64,000 nt of DNA from Phenylobacterium sp. (GTDB lineage: Bacteria > Pseudomonadota > Alphaproteobacteria > Caulobacterales > Caulobacteraceae), in NCBI RefSeq assembly GCF_030680185.1, contig NZ_JAUXVZ010000055.1, positions 62,001-126,000 on the forward strand. Reading direction: 5' to 3'. The notes beneath the pieces were generated by a model. That model did not search any database. It was not told the DNA's origin and saw nothing but the letters and a program-made list of their open reading frames with translations. The position numbers were made by a program, and so were the translations under genes. Below are positions 28,472-35,770 of the stretch, piece after piece (the first letter of the stretch is position 1; each line of letters starts with the position of its first letter).

Positions 28472-29217
28472 CGGACGAAACAGCTGCGGCCGGCCGCCTT
28501 CAGGCGGTCGCAGAAGGCGGTCGCTTCGCTCCGGGACGAGAAGCCGGTGACATAGCCGCGATAGAGGGTCTTGCCGTTGCTCTCCACGGGCTCGACCCGC
28601 TTACCCTTGCCGGCGGCGGAGTCCGGCAGGGCGCGCATGGCGTCGCTCCAGCCGGCGTCGGCCAGGGCCTCGGACGAGAAGGCGCCGACCTGGACCATGG
28701 CGCCGCCCGACGCCACGGCCGCGGGGGTCGGGGCGGGCTTGGCCGCTGGCGGCGTCGGCTCAGGCGCCTTGGCGGCGGGCTGGGGGGCCGGCGTCGGCGC
28801 GGGCTGAGCCGGCGCGGAAGGTTGACTGGTGACCGGCGCCGAGGGGCGCAGTTCGGGCGCAGGGCGAGCCTGGGGCTCTTCCGGCGGCGGCACGAAGTTG
28901 GGTTCGGCGGGAGCCGGGGCGCCGTCCTCGGACCGATAGATCTGCAGGCCCGTGGCCGGATCGACCGGCTGGTCCTCCGGCGAGGGCGCGGTCTTCATCT
29001 CACCCACCGGCGTCCCCACCGTCTGGGGCGGATCGCCCGCCTCGCGGGCGCCGGAGCGATAGATCAGCACAACGGCGATCACCAGCACCACCAGGACAAC
29101 GGCGCTGATCACCAGCATCATCGGGGCTGGGCGCGAGCCCCGCACCGGCTGACGGGCGTCGAAGGACAGCGGCGCGTCGGTGGGAGGCGTATAGGCGCCG
29201 CGATCATGGTCGGACAT
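28468..29217 (-). CDS. SPOR-domain membrane protein
   Basis: A 249-residue bitopic protein: a cytoplasmic N-terminus, a membrane helix (about 33-50, MMLVISAVVLVVLVIAVVLI), a long Pro/Ala-rich periplasmic linker (about 60-165) and a C-terminal SPOR domain (about 170-249, MVQVGAFSSEALADAGWSDA and following, ending AAGRSCFVR). SPOR domains bind denuded glycan strands at the division site. The neighbours nagZ, scpAB and the nlpD-like gene fit a link to division and wall turnover. Confidence 0.9.
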   Translation of the reverse strand: MSDHDRGAYTPPTDAPLSFDARQPVRGSRPAPMMLVISAVVLVVLVIAVVLIYRSGAREAGDPPQTVGTPVGEMKTAPSPEDQPVDPATGLQIYRSEDGAPAPAEPNFVPPPEEPQARPAPELRPSAPVTSQPSAPAQPAPTPAPQPAAKAPEPTPPAAKPAPTPAAVASGGAMVQVGAFSSEALADAGWSDAMRALPDSAAGKGKRVEPVESNGKTLYRGYVTGFSSRSEATAFCDRLKAAGRSCFVR

Positions 29218-29327
29218 CGCGAAGGCTCCGCGGGGAAAAACAGGGGTCGATAGCCCGGCGGACGAATCAGCCGGAACCTTGCGGCAAGTCTATCGGAGGC
29301 GCGCGGCCCGTGGGGCAGTTCTGCGCG

Positions 29328-30509
29328 CTAATTCCAGACGTCGAGGTGGAAAAGGCGGCGATGCTCTTCGATGGCGTAGCGGTCGGTCATGCCGGCGATA
29401 TAGTCGCACACCACCCGCGCCCGGCCGGCCTCGTCACGGTCCTTGGACCTTGCGAACCATTCGGTGGGCAGCACATCCGGCTCCTGCATGAAGAGACCGA
29501 ACATCTCGGCCAGAATGCGGCGCGCCTGGCTGCGGGTGCGGTTGACCCGCCAGTGGCGATACATCCGCTCCATGAGGAAGGCCCGCAGTTGCGACAGGTC
29601 CTCCACCATGTCCGGGGAGAAGGCCACCAGGGCGCCGCCCATCATCCGCACGTCCTCCGGCGAGGCCAGGCCATGGACCTGGGCCCGGCGGCGGGTCTCG
29701 GCCAGCACGTCGTCGACCATGGCGCCGATCATCCGGCGCACCGCTTCCAGGCGGGTGATGCCGGGATCCAGGTCGGGATAGTCCCGATAGACCTGATGCA
29801 GGATCGGCCCGATCAGGGGCACGTCCAGCAACTCCTTCAGGTGGAACAGGCCCGCCTGCACCCCGTCATCCACGTCGTGGTTGTTGTAGGCGATGTCGTC
29901 GGCGAGCGCGGCCACCTGGGCCTCGGCCGACGCCCAGGTCGACAGGCGCAGATCATACTGACCGTCGAAGTCGGCGATGGCGCTCCAGGATGGGCGATCC
30001 AGCTTCGACGCCACCGGCCCGTTGTGCTTGATCACCCCTTCCAGGGTCTCCCAGGTGAGGTTCAGGCCCTCGAACAGCGGATAGCGCCGCTCCAGCTTGG
30101 TCACCACCCGGAAGGTCTGGACGTTGTGGTCAAAGCCGCCATAGGCCTGGGTCAGCACCTGAAGCTCATCCTCGCCAGCATGGCCGAACGGCGGATGACC
30201 CAGGTCATGGGCCAGGGCGATGGTCTCGGCCAGATCGACATCCAAGCCCAAGGCCGCAGCCAAGGACCTGGCGATCTGGGCGACTTCGAGGGAGTGGGTC
30301 AGCCGCGTGCGGAAATGATCGCCCTCATGGGCGACGAAGACCTGAGTCTTCTCCTTCAGCCGCCGGAAGGCGGTGCAGTGGATAATGCGGTCGCGGTCGC
30401 GGGCGAAGGGCGTGCGGGTGGCGCTTTCGGCCTCCTCGAACTTGCGTCCGCGCGAGGCGGCGGAGTCTTCGGCATAGGCGACACGGTACGGTAATGAAGC
30501 GGCCATCAA
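29328..30509 (-). CDS. dgt: Deoxyguanosinetriphosphate triphosphohydrolase-like protein
   Basis: A 393-residue HD-domain dNTPase that splits dNTPs to deoxynucleoside and tripolyphosphate. The metal site is visible: [15 protein letters not shown] and [18 protein letters not shown] (His), [19 protein letters not shown] (HD pair) and [16 protein letters not shown] (Asp). The C-terminus is the usual helical domain. It starts divergently from erpA across 79 bases. The SPOR gene follows after 110 bases on the same strand. Confidence 0.93.
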   Translation of the reverse strand: MMAASLPYRVAYAEDSAASRGRKFEEAESATRTPFARDRDRIIHCTAFRRLKEKTQVFVAHEGDHFRTRLTHSLEVAQIARSLAAALGLDVDLAETIALAHDLGHPPFGHAGEDELQVLTQAYGGFDHNVQTFRVVTKLERRYPLFEGLNLTWETLEGVIKHNGPVASKLDRPSWSAIADFDGQYDLRLSTWASAEAQVAALADDIAYNNHDVDDGVQAGLFHLKELLDVPLIGPILHQVYRDYPDLDPGITRLEAVRRMIGAMVDDVLAETRRRAQVHGLASPEDVRMMGGALVAFSPDMVEDLSQLRAFLMERMYRHWRVNRTRSQARRILAEMFGLFMQEPDVLPTEWFARSKDRDEAGRARVVCDYIAGMTDRYAIEEHRRLFHLDVWN

Positions 30510-30588
30510 AGCCTTCTTTGGACGGGCCTCTTGGTCGAAGCCGCTGGAGCCCTCATATAGTTCAAGTCACGCGTTGATTTAACAGGTC

Positions 30589-30921
30589 ATGACCACAGTC
30601 GATCTCACCCTCTCCGCCGCGGCGGCCGAACGGCTCAAGGCGATCAGCCAGACCGAAGGCAAGCCGATTATGCTGCGCGTCGCCGTCGAAGGCGGCGGCT
30701 GCTCGGGATTCCAGTACCAGCTCGACCTGGTGGACGCGGCCGAACCGGACGATCTGCGCATCGAGCGCGATGGGGCGGCCGCCCTGGTCGATGAGATGTC
30801 GCTGATCATGCTCAAGGGCTCGGAGATCGACTTTGTCGACGAGCTGGTGGGCGCAGAGTTCAAGATCCGCAATCCCAACGCCAAGTCCAGCTGCGGCTGC
30901 GGCGTCAGCTTCTCGATCTGA
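30589..30921 (+). CDS. erpA: Iron-sulfur cluster insertion protein ErpA
   Basis: A 110-residue A-type carrier that delivers Fe-S clusters to apoproteins. All three cluster cysteines are present: VEGGGCSGFQYQL (first Cys) and SSCGCGVSFSI (CxC pair) at the C-terminus, with the usual spacing. The closest group is ErpA/HesB rather than SufA, judged from the GCSGFQY context. Monocistronic or leading into xthA (76-base gap). Confidence 0.92.
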   Translation: MTTVDLTLSAAAAERLKAISQTEGKPIMLRVAVEGGGCSGFQYQLDLVDAAEPDDLRIERDGAAALVDEMSLIMLKGSEIDFVDELVGAEFKIRNPNAKSSCGCGVSFSI

Positions 30922-30997
30922 GATCCGCCGCCAATTCCGTTGAGCCGGAGCGGCCGCGCCTTTAGCTTCGCGCTTCGCCCGACCTCTGGAGACCGCG

Positions 30998-31777
30998 ATG
31001 CGCCTGGCCACCTGGAACGTGAACTCCGTCAATGCGCGGATCGAGACGGTGGTCCGCTGGTTCGAAGAGGCTAAGCCCGACGTCGCCTGTCTTCAGGAGA
31101 TCAAGTGCGTCGACGAGAAGTTTCCCGCCGAAGCCTTTGAACGCCTTGGCTATAATGTCGAGGTCCTGGGCCAGAAGACCTATAATGGCGTCGCCCTCCT
31201 CTCCAAGACCCCGTTGGAGGATGTGCGCCGCGGCCTGCCGGGCGATGAGAGCGACGAACAGGCGCGCTATATCGAGGCCATTGTCTCAGGCCCGCGCCCT
31301 GTCCGCGTGGCCTCGATCTATCTGCCCAACGGCAATCCGGCGACCACCGAGAAGTACGACTACAAGCTCTCCTGGATGGCGCGGCTGCACCGCCACGCCC
31401 AGGATCTGCTGGCCCTGGAAGAGCCCCTGGCCCTGATGGGCGACTACAACGTGATCCCCGAGCCCCGCGACGCCGAGCATCCCGAGCGCTGGACCGACGA
31501 CGCCCTGTTCCTGCCCCGCACTCGCGAGGCCTTCCGGGCGATGAAGTGGCTGGGTCTTTCCGACGCCTATCTGCAGGCTGACGGGGCGCCGGGCGCCTAC
31601 ACCTTCTGGGACTATCAGGCCGGCGCCTGGCAGCGGAACCATGGCATCCGCATCGACCACGCCCTGCTCTCCCCCCAGGCCGCCGATGTCCTCAAGGCCT
31701 GCGAAATTCACCGTGACGTCCGCGGCTGGGAAAAGCCGTCGGACCATGTGCCCCTGGTCATCGAGCTCGACCTCTAA
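30998..31777 (+). CDS. xthA: Exodeoxyribonuclease III
   Basis: A 259-residue AP endonuclease/3'-5' exonuclease of base-excision repair. The start MRLATWNVNSVNARIETVV, the metal ligand in VACLQEIKC, MGDYNVIPEPRDAEHP and the C-terminal GWEKPSDHVPLVIEL (Asp-His catalytic pair) are diagnostic. ATG at 30998 with a CTGGAGA ribosome site. Normal length. Confidence 0.96.
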   Translation: MRLATWNVNSVNARIETVVRWFEEAKPDVACLQEIKCVDEKFPAEAFERLGYNVEVLGQKTYNGVALLSKTPLEDVRRGLPGDESDEQARYIEAIVSGPRPVRVASIYLPNGNPATTEKYDYKLSWMARLHRHAQDLLALEEPLALMGDYNVIPEPRDAEHPERWTDDALFLPRTREAFRAMKWLGLSDAYLQADGAPGAYTFWDYQAGAWQRNHGIRIDHALLSPQAADVLKACEIHRDVRGWEKPSDHVPLVIELDL

Positions 31778-31817
31778 GCGGCTTCTCGGCTGCGGCGAAC
31801 AGGGTTAGGTTTTCGCC

Positions 31818-32546
31818 ATGGACGAGACGGCGCGCCTCCTTCTGTGGCTGGCCCTGGCGGGCACGGCGGTGACCTTCGCCGGCAGCGCCGCCATATGGTT
31901 CATGGACGAGGAACGGCGCATTCGCCGGGCTTTCCGCCACGTCCTGCAGGCGCCCGCCGACGCCCTGATCACCGCCAATGGCCGCGGGGTCGGGTTCAAC
32001 TTCGCCCGCAACCTGGCCGCCGTGGCCTGGGACCAGGGCGCCTGGTGCCTGGTCTACCGGATCGATGAGCTGGTCGGGGCCGAGCTGATCGTCGATGGCG
32101 AGGTTCGCGCCCGCGCCTATCGCGGCGAGGCCCGCCGCGCCCTGGAGCGGACGACCCCCACCGGCGGCCAGATCACCCTGAGGCTGGTCTTCGACGACGC
32201 TCGCTATCCGGACTTCGAGGTGGCCCTGTGGTCGCCCGGCGACGAAGCACGCCGCAATGCGCCCTCGCCCGCCGAGGCCATCCAGGAGGCCAATCGCTGG
32301 ATCGCCCGGGTGGAGGCCATCCTGCGCCGGGCCGCCCCGCGCCAGTCAGCCGCCGCCGCGCCAACCGTCGCGACGCCGGCGCCCTCCCCGCCAAGGGTTG
32401 CGCCGCCCAGCCTCGATCCGCCACCCTGGGATGAAGAGGCCGAGCCCGCGCCCCCTCGCCCCGCCGCGACCGCCCGTCGTGAGCCGCCGCGGGAGCCCCG
32501 GACCCGCGACCTGTTCGAAGGCGACGAGGACGAAGCCTTTACTTGA
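31818..32546 (+). CDS. Single-span membrane protein of unknown function
   Basis: A 242-residue protein not recognised. The N-terminal helix (LLLWLALAGTAVTFAGSAAIWFM) is followed by a folded region, about 40-175, with mixed hydrophobic and charged strands (AADALITANGRGVGFNFARN and similar). The C-terminal 70 residues are Pro/Ala/Arg-rich and end in an acidic patch (LFEGDEDEAFT). The topology suggests a small cytoplasmic or periplasmic domain tethered to the inner membrane. It follows xthA by 40 bases and precedes an nnrU-like gene; no functional link is apparent. Confidence 0.7.
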   Translation: MDETARLLLWLALAGTAVTFAGSAAIWFMDEERRIRRAFRHVLQAPADALITANGRGVGFNFARNLAAVAWDQGAWCLVYRIDELVGAELIVDGEVRARAYRGEARRALERTTPTGGQITLRLVFDDARYPDFEVALWSPGDEARRNAPSPAEAIQEANRWIARVEAILRRAAPRQSAAAAPTVATPAPSPPRVAPPSLDPPPWDEEAEPAPPRPAATARREPPREPRTRDLFEGDEDEAFT

Positions 32547-32597
32547 CGCTGTAAATTCATCCGCCGATGGTGCGCGTCAGATCCTGGAGAGCCCCAC

Positions 32598-33290
32598 ATG
32601 TTCCAGCTGACCGCAGCCGCCGCCTTCTTCGTGATGATCCATCTGCTGATCTCTGGGACCAGCGTCCGTGACGGCGTCGTCCGCCGGATTGGCGAAGGCC
32701 CCTACATGGGTCTCTTCTCGCTGCTCTCCATCGCCGGCCTGACCTGGATGATCATCGCCTATGGCCAGGCGCGCGGCGAGGTTTGGAACACCGTGTACTG
32801 GGGCGTCGGCCCGGCCACCCGCCACACCCAGATCCTGCTGCAGCTGATCGCCGTCGTCTTCATCGTGCTCGGCCTGACCACACCCAATCCCACCAGCGTC
32901 AAGCAGGAGGGCGTCCTGGACCGCGAGAACGCAGTGAAAGGCATGCTGCGCATAACCCGCCATCCCTTCCTCTGGGGCGTGGCGATCTGGGCGATCGGCC
33001 ATCTGATCGTCAATGGCGACCGCGCCAGCATGACCCTGTTCGGCACGCTGCTGGTCCTGGCCCTGGCCGGAACCACCAGCATCGACGCCAAGCGCCGCCG
33101 GGCGCTCGGGCCCAAGTGGGACGCCTTTGCCGCGCAGACCTCGAACATCCCCTTCGCCGCCATCCTGGCCCAGCGCCAGGCCCTGAAGCTGGGCGAGATC
33201 GGCCTGTGGCGCCCGCTTGCGGCCTTGGCGGTCTATGCCGCCCTGCTGTTTGGCCACCCCTATCTGTTTGGCGTCGCAGCCCTGCCCTGA
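32598..33290 (+). CDS. NnrU-family membrane protein
   Basis: A 230-residue, six-span membrane protein of the NnrU/isoprenylcysteine-methyltransferase-like superfamily. The N-terminus (AAAFFVMIHLLISGTSVRDG), the central RITRHPFLWGVAIWAIGHLI and the later TTSIDAKRRRALGPKWDAF are typical of NnrU proteins. The name comes from a gene near nitric oxide reductase in Rhodobacter; the activity is unknown. No denitrification genes occur here. ATG at 32598 after a GGAGAG site. Confidence 0.85.
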   Translation: MFQLTAAAAFFVMIHLLISGTSVRDGVVRRIGEGPYMGLFSLLSIAGLTWMIIAYGQARGEVWNTVYWGVGPATRHTQILLQLIAVVFIVLGLTTPNPTSVKQEGVLDRENAVKGMLRITRHPFLWGVAIWAIGHLIVNGDRASMTLFGTLLVLALAGTTSIDAKRRRALGPKWDAFAAQTSNIPFAAILAQRQALKLGEIGLWRPLAALAVYAALLFGHPYLFGVAALP

Positions 33291-33349
33291 GACGGTTGAA
33301 CCCTTATGCCCCGCAGGTCAGGATGTTCGTCTGCCCCGGGGGAGAGACG

Positions 33350-33694
33350 ATGATGCGAGGGTTGTTTCTGACGAGTCTGGCCCTGGCGGCCCTGGCCGGC
33401 GGCGCTCAGGCCCAAGGGCTGCGCCTGCACCATCCGGCGGACGCGGACAGGGATGGAGTCGTCACTGACGCCGAGCGCGAGGCGCACGCCGCCATGAGGA
33501 GCGGCGCCGCGCCCTGGGATCAGCCCAGCCCCTATGCTGTCGCAGCCCCGGCCGGCGCCGAAGGTCCGTCCTTCACCCTGGGCGAGCCGCCGCCCGGCGC
33601 GCCGTCTCCCGCCAGATTGGAGGACCGTGCGGTCAAGGCCAGCGGCTTTGAGGAATACATCAACGCCGAGGCAGACCGGAAACGTCGCGACTGA
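33350..33694 (+). CDS. Small secreted protein with one EF-hand-like loop
   Basis: A 114-residue precursor: signal peptide MMRGLFLTSLALAALAGGAQAQ, then HPADADRDGVVTDAEREAH, which reads as a calcium-binding EF-hand loop (D-x-D-x-D-G-x-x-x-x-x-E). A Pro/Gly-rich tail ends EADRKRRD. The start has a good GGGGGAGAG ribosome site and two adjacent ATGs (33350 and 33353). Function unknown. It ends directly against the stop of the convergent racemase gene. Confidence 0.7.
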   Translation: MMRGLFLTSLALAALAGGAQAQGLRLHHPADADRDGVVTDAEREAHAAMRSGAAPWDQPSPYAVAAPAGAEGPSFTLGEPPPGAPSPARLEDRAVKASGFEEYINAEADRKRRD

Positions 33695-34393
33695 TCAGGC
33701 CGGCTCGGCCAGGGCGAAATCCAGGGCTGCGCCGACATGGGCCAAGGCCGAATCGACCACCGGCAAGCCCACCGAGTCCGGATCCAGCAGAAGGCCTAGC
33801 TCGGTGCAGCCGAAGATGACGCTGTCGGCGCCCTCGGCGCGGCCGCGCTCGATGATGGCCATGACCGCCGTGCGCGAGCCGACATCGATCACCCCCTGGC
33901 AGAGCTCGTCATAGATGATGGCGTGCAGCCGTTCCCGCGCCCCCTCGCCGGGGATCATCGGATCGAGGCCGAAGCTTTCCAGGCGCCCCCGGTAGAAGGT
34001 CTCCTCCATGGTGAACCGGGTCGCCAGCAGCAGCGGGCGCTTCAACCCCTGATCCACCAGCGCCTGGGCCGTGGCGTCGCCGATATGGATCAGCGGCACG
34101 GAGACCGCCGCAGCCACCTCGTCGGCCACCAGATGCATGGTGTTGGCGCAGATCATCACCGCCTCGGCGCCGGCGCGTTCCAGCACATGGGCGGCCTGGG
34201 CCAGTTGCGCGCCGGCTGTGGCCCAGTCGCCGGCCGCCTGCAGCTGAGCGACGGGCGCGAAGTCCACCGACCAGAGCAGCAGTTCGGCCGAGTGCAGGCC
34301 GCCCAGGCGGGCGCGCACCCCTTGATTGAGCAGCTGGTAATAGGTGGTCGTGCTCTCGGCGCTCATGCCGCCGATCAGGCCCAGACGACGCAT
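33695..34393 (-). CDS. Aspartate/glutamate racemase family protein
   Basis: A 232-residue PLP-independent racemase. Start MRRLGLIGGMSAESTTTYYQ is the family hallmark. The two catalytic cysteines are Cys82 in MICANTMH and Cys196 in IFGCTELGLLL. It should interconvert L- and D-aspartate or glutamate (or related substrates) in the cytoplasm. It lies 92 bases beyond the stop of the Tat-signal PLP enzyme on the same strand, so a functional link to that enzyme and the TonB receptor is possible. No signal peptide. Length typical. Confidence 0.9.
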   Translation of the reverse strand: MRRLGLIGGMSAESTTTYYQLLNQGVRARLGGLHSAELLLWSVDFAPVAQLQAAGDWATAGAQLAQAAHVLERAGAEAVMICANTMHLVADEVAAAVSVPLIHIGDATAQALVDQGLKRPLLLATRFTMEETFYRGRLESFGLDPMIPGEGARERLHAIIYDELCQGVIDVGSRTAVMAIIERGRAEGADSVIFGCTELGLLLDPDSVGLPVVDSALAHVGAALDFALAEPA

Positions 34394-34485
34394 GCTTTCT
34401 AAAGGCCCCTCAACCAGTCTGGCGGACGCCCTTCCCTAACCCTTCGCACGGAGAGTCGCCAAGGGCAGGCGCCCCGTGGCTGGCC

Positions 34486-35757
34486 TCAGGCCCGGCCGAG
34501 CTCGCGCAGCGCCTGGGCGAGCCGGTCCACGTCGGCGGGCCTGGTGAACAGGCTGACCGTGGCGCGCACGCAGGAGCCGCTGGCCAGGCCGTGCCGGGCG
34601 ACGGTGAAAATCCCGAAGCGGTCGAGCAGAACCTTGGCCAGCGCCCCATTCTCGGCGGGCGAGTTGCGTCCTGCGATGCGGAAGGCGCCCAGGGCCGAGC
34701 CCAGCCGGTCGTCCTGCGGCGTCAGGATCTGCACGCCCTCGATCCCACGCAGGGGTTCAGTCCAGCGGCGGCGCAGATGGGTCAGGCGCGCCGCCTTGGC
34801 CGACGCGCCGATGGCCTCGTGGAAGTCGAGAGCATCCTCCATGGCCAGATAGGCGGCCATGTTGGAGGTGCCGGTGTGGACCCGCAGGCGCACGTCGTCG
34901 GGACGGTGATCGTCAATGCCCATGAAGGGGTCGATGTCGGGAATGCGGGCCTTGGCGATGTAGAGCACGCCGACGCCGATGGGGGCGCCGATCCACTTGT
35001 GGCCGTTCAGTCCCACGAAATCAGCGCCAAGATCAGGCAGCTTCATCTCGACCTGCCCCCAGGCATGGGCGGCGTCGAGGATCACATCCACGCCGCGGGC
35101 CCGCGCCAGGGCGGTGATCTCCGCCACGGGCAGATGCAGGCCATTGCGGTGGCTGACCTGAGTCAGCAGCATCAGCCGCGCCTTGGGATTGGCCTCCAGC
35201 GCCGCGGCATAGGCGTCGATCAAACCCTGGTGGGTGGCGGGTTCGGGCAGGCCGATGCGGACCAGTTCGGCCCCGCGCCGATCGCGCAGCCAGGCCATGG
35301 CGGTCTGCATCGAGTCGTAGTCCAGGTCGGCGATCAGCACCTGGTCGCCGGCGCCTAGCCGGTTATAGCCGCCGATCAGCGCCTGAAGGGCCTCGGTGGC
35401 GCCGCGGGTGAAGGCGATCTCCTCGGGCGCGACGCCAAGATTGGCGGCCACCCGCGCCCGCACCCGGGCCAGATCGTCGCCATATTCGCGTCGCGAATAG
35501 TAGGAGTTCCGGCGATTGACCATCGCCTGGTGGCGCTCATAGGCCGCCAGCACCGGCCGGGCCATGACGCCCCAGTTGCCGTTCTCCAGCTGGATCACTT
35601 CGGAGGTGAGATCGTACTGGGCGGCGATTCCCGCCCAGTACGTCTCGTCAGTAGCCAGGGCGATTCCCCCCGCGGCGGGCTGCGCCGTCGCCATTCCTGA
35701 GCCTGCGCCCAGGACCAGCCCGGCGGCGACGAGGCCGCGTCGCGTGAGGTTCGTCAT
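34486..35757 (-). CDS. Tat-exported class V aminotransferase-fold PLP enzyme (PvdN/isopenicillin-N-epimerase-like)
   Basis: A 423-residue protein with a twin-arginine signal peptide (LTRRGLVAAGLVLGAGSGMA, Arg6-Arg7), so it should be folded with its cofactor and exported to the periplasm. The PLP site is intact: TRGATEALQALIGG binds phosphate, Asp228 in ILDAAHAWGQ, and the Schiff-base Lys254 in GLNGHKWIGAP. It is related to isopenicillin N epimerase-like enzymes and, in topology, to PvdN, the periplasmic PLP enzyme that tailors pyoverdine in Pseudomonas. It begins 13 bases after the TonB-dependent receptor on the same strand. The substrate is unknown. No siderophore synthesis genes are in the window. 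Confidence 0.85.
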   Translation of the reverse strand: MTNLTRRGLVAAGLVLGAGSGMATAQPAAGGIALATDETYWAGIAAQYDLTSEVIQLENGNWGVMARPVLAAYERHQAMVNRRNSYYSRREYGDDLARVRARVAANLGVAPEEIAFTRGATEALQALIGGYNRLGAGDQVLIADLDYDSMQTAMAWLRDRRGAELVRIGLPEPATHQGLIDAYAAALEANPKARLMLLTQVSHRNGLHLPVAEITALARARGVDVILDAAHAWGQVEMKLPDLGADFVGLNGHKWIGAPIGVGVLYIAKARIPDIDPFMGIDDHRPDDVRLRVHTGTSNMAAYLAMEDALDFHEAIGASAKAARLTHLRRRWTEPLRGIEGVQILTPQDDRLGSALGAFRIAGRNSPAENGALAKVLLDRFGIFTVARHGLASGSCVRATVSLFTRPADVDRLAQALRELGRA

Positions 35758-35770
35758 GACCGGCTTTCCC

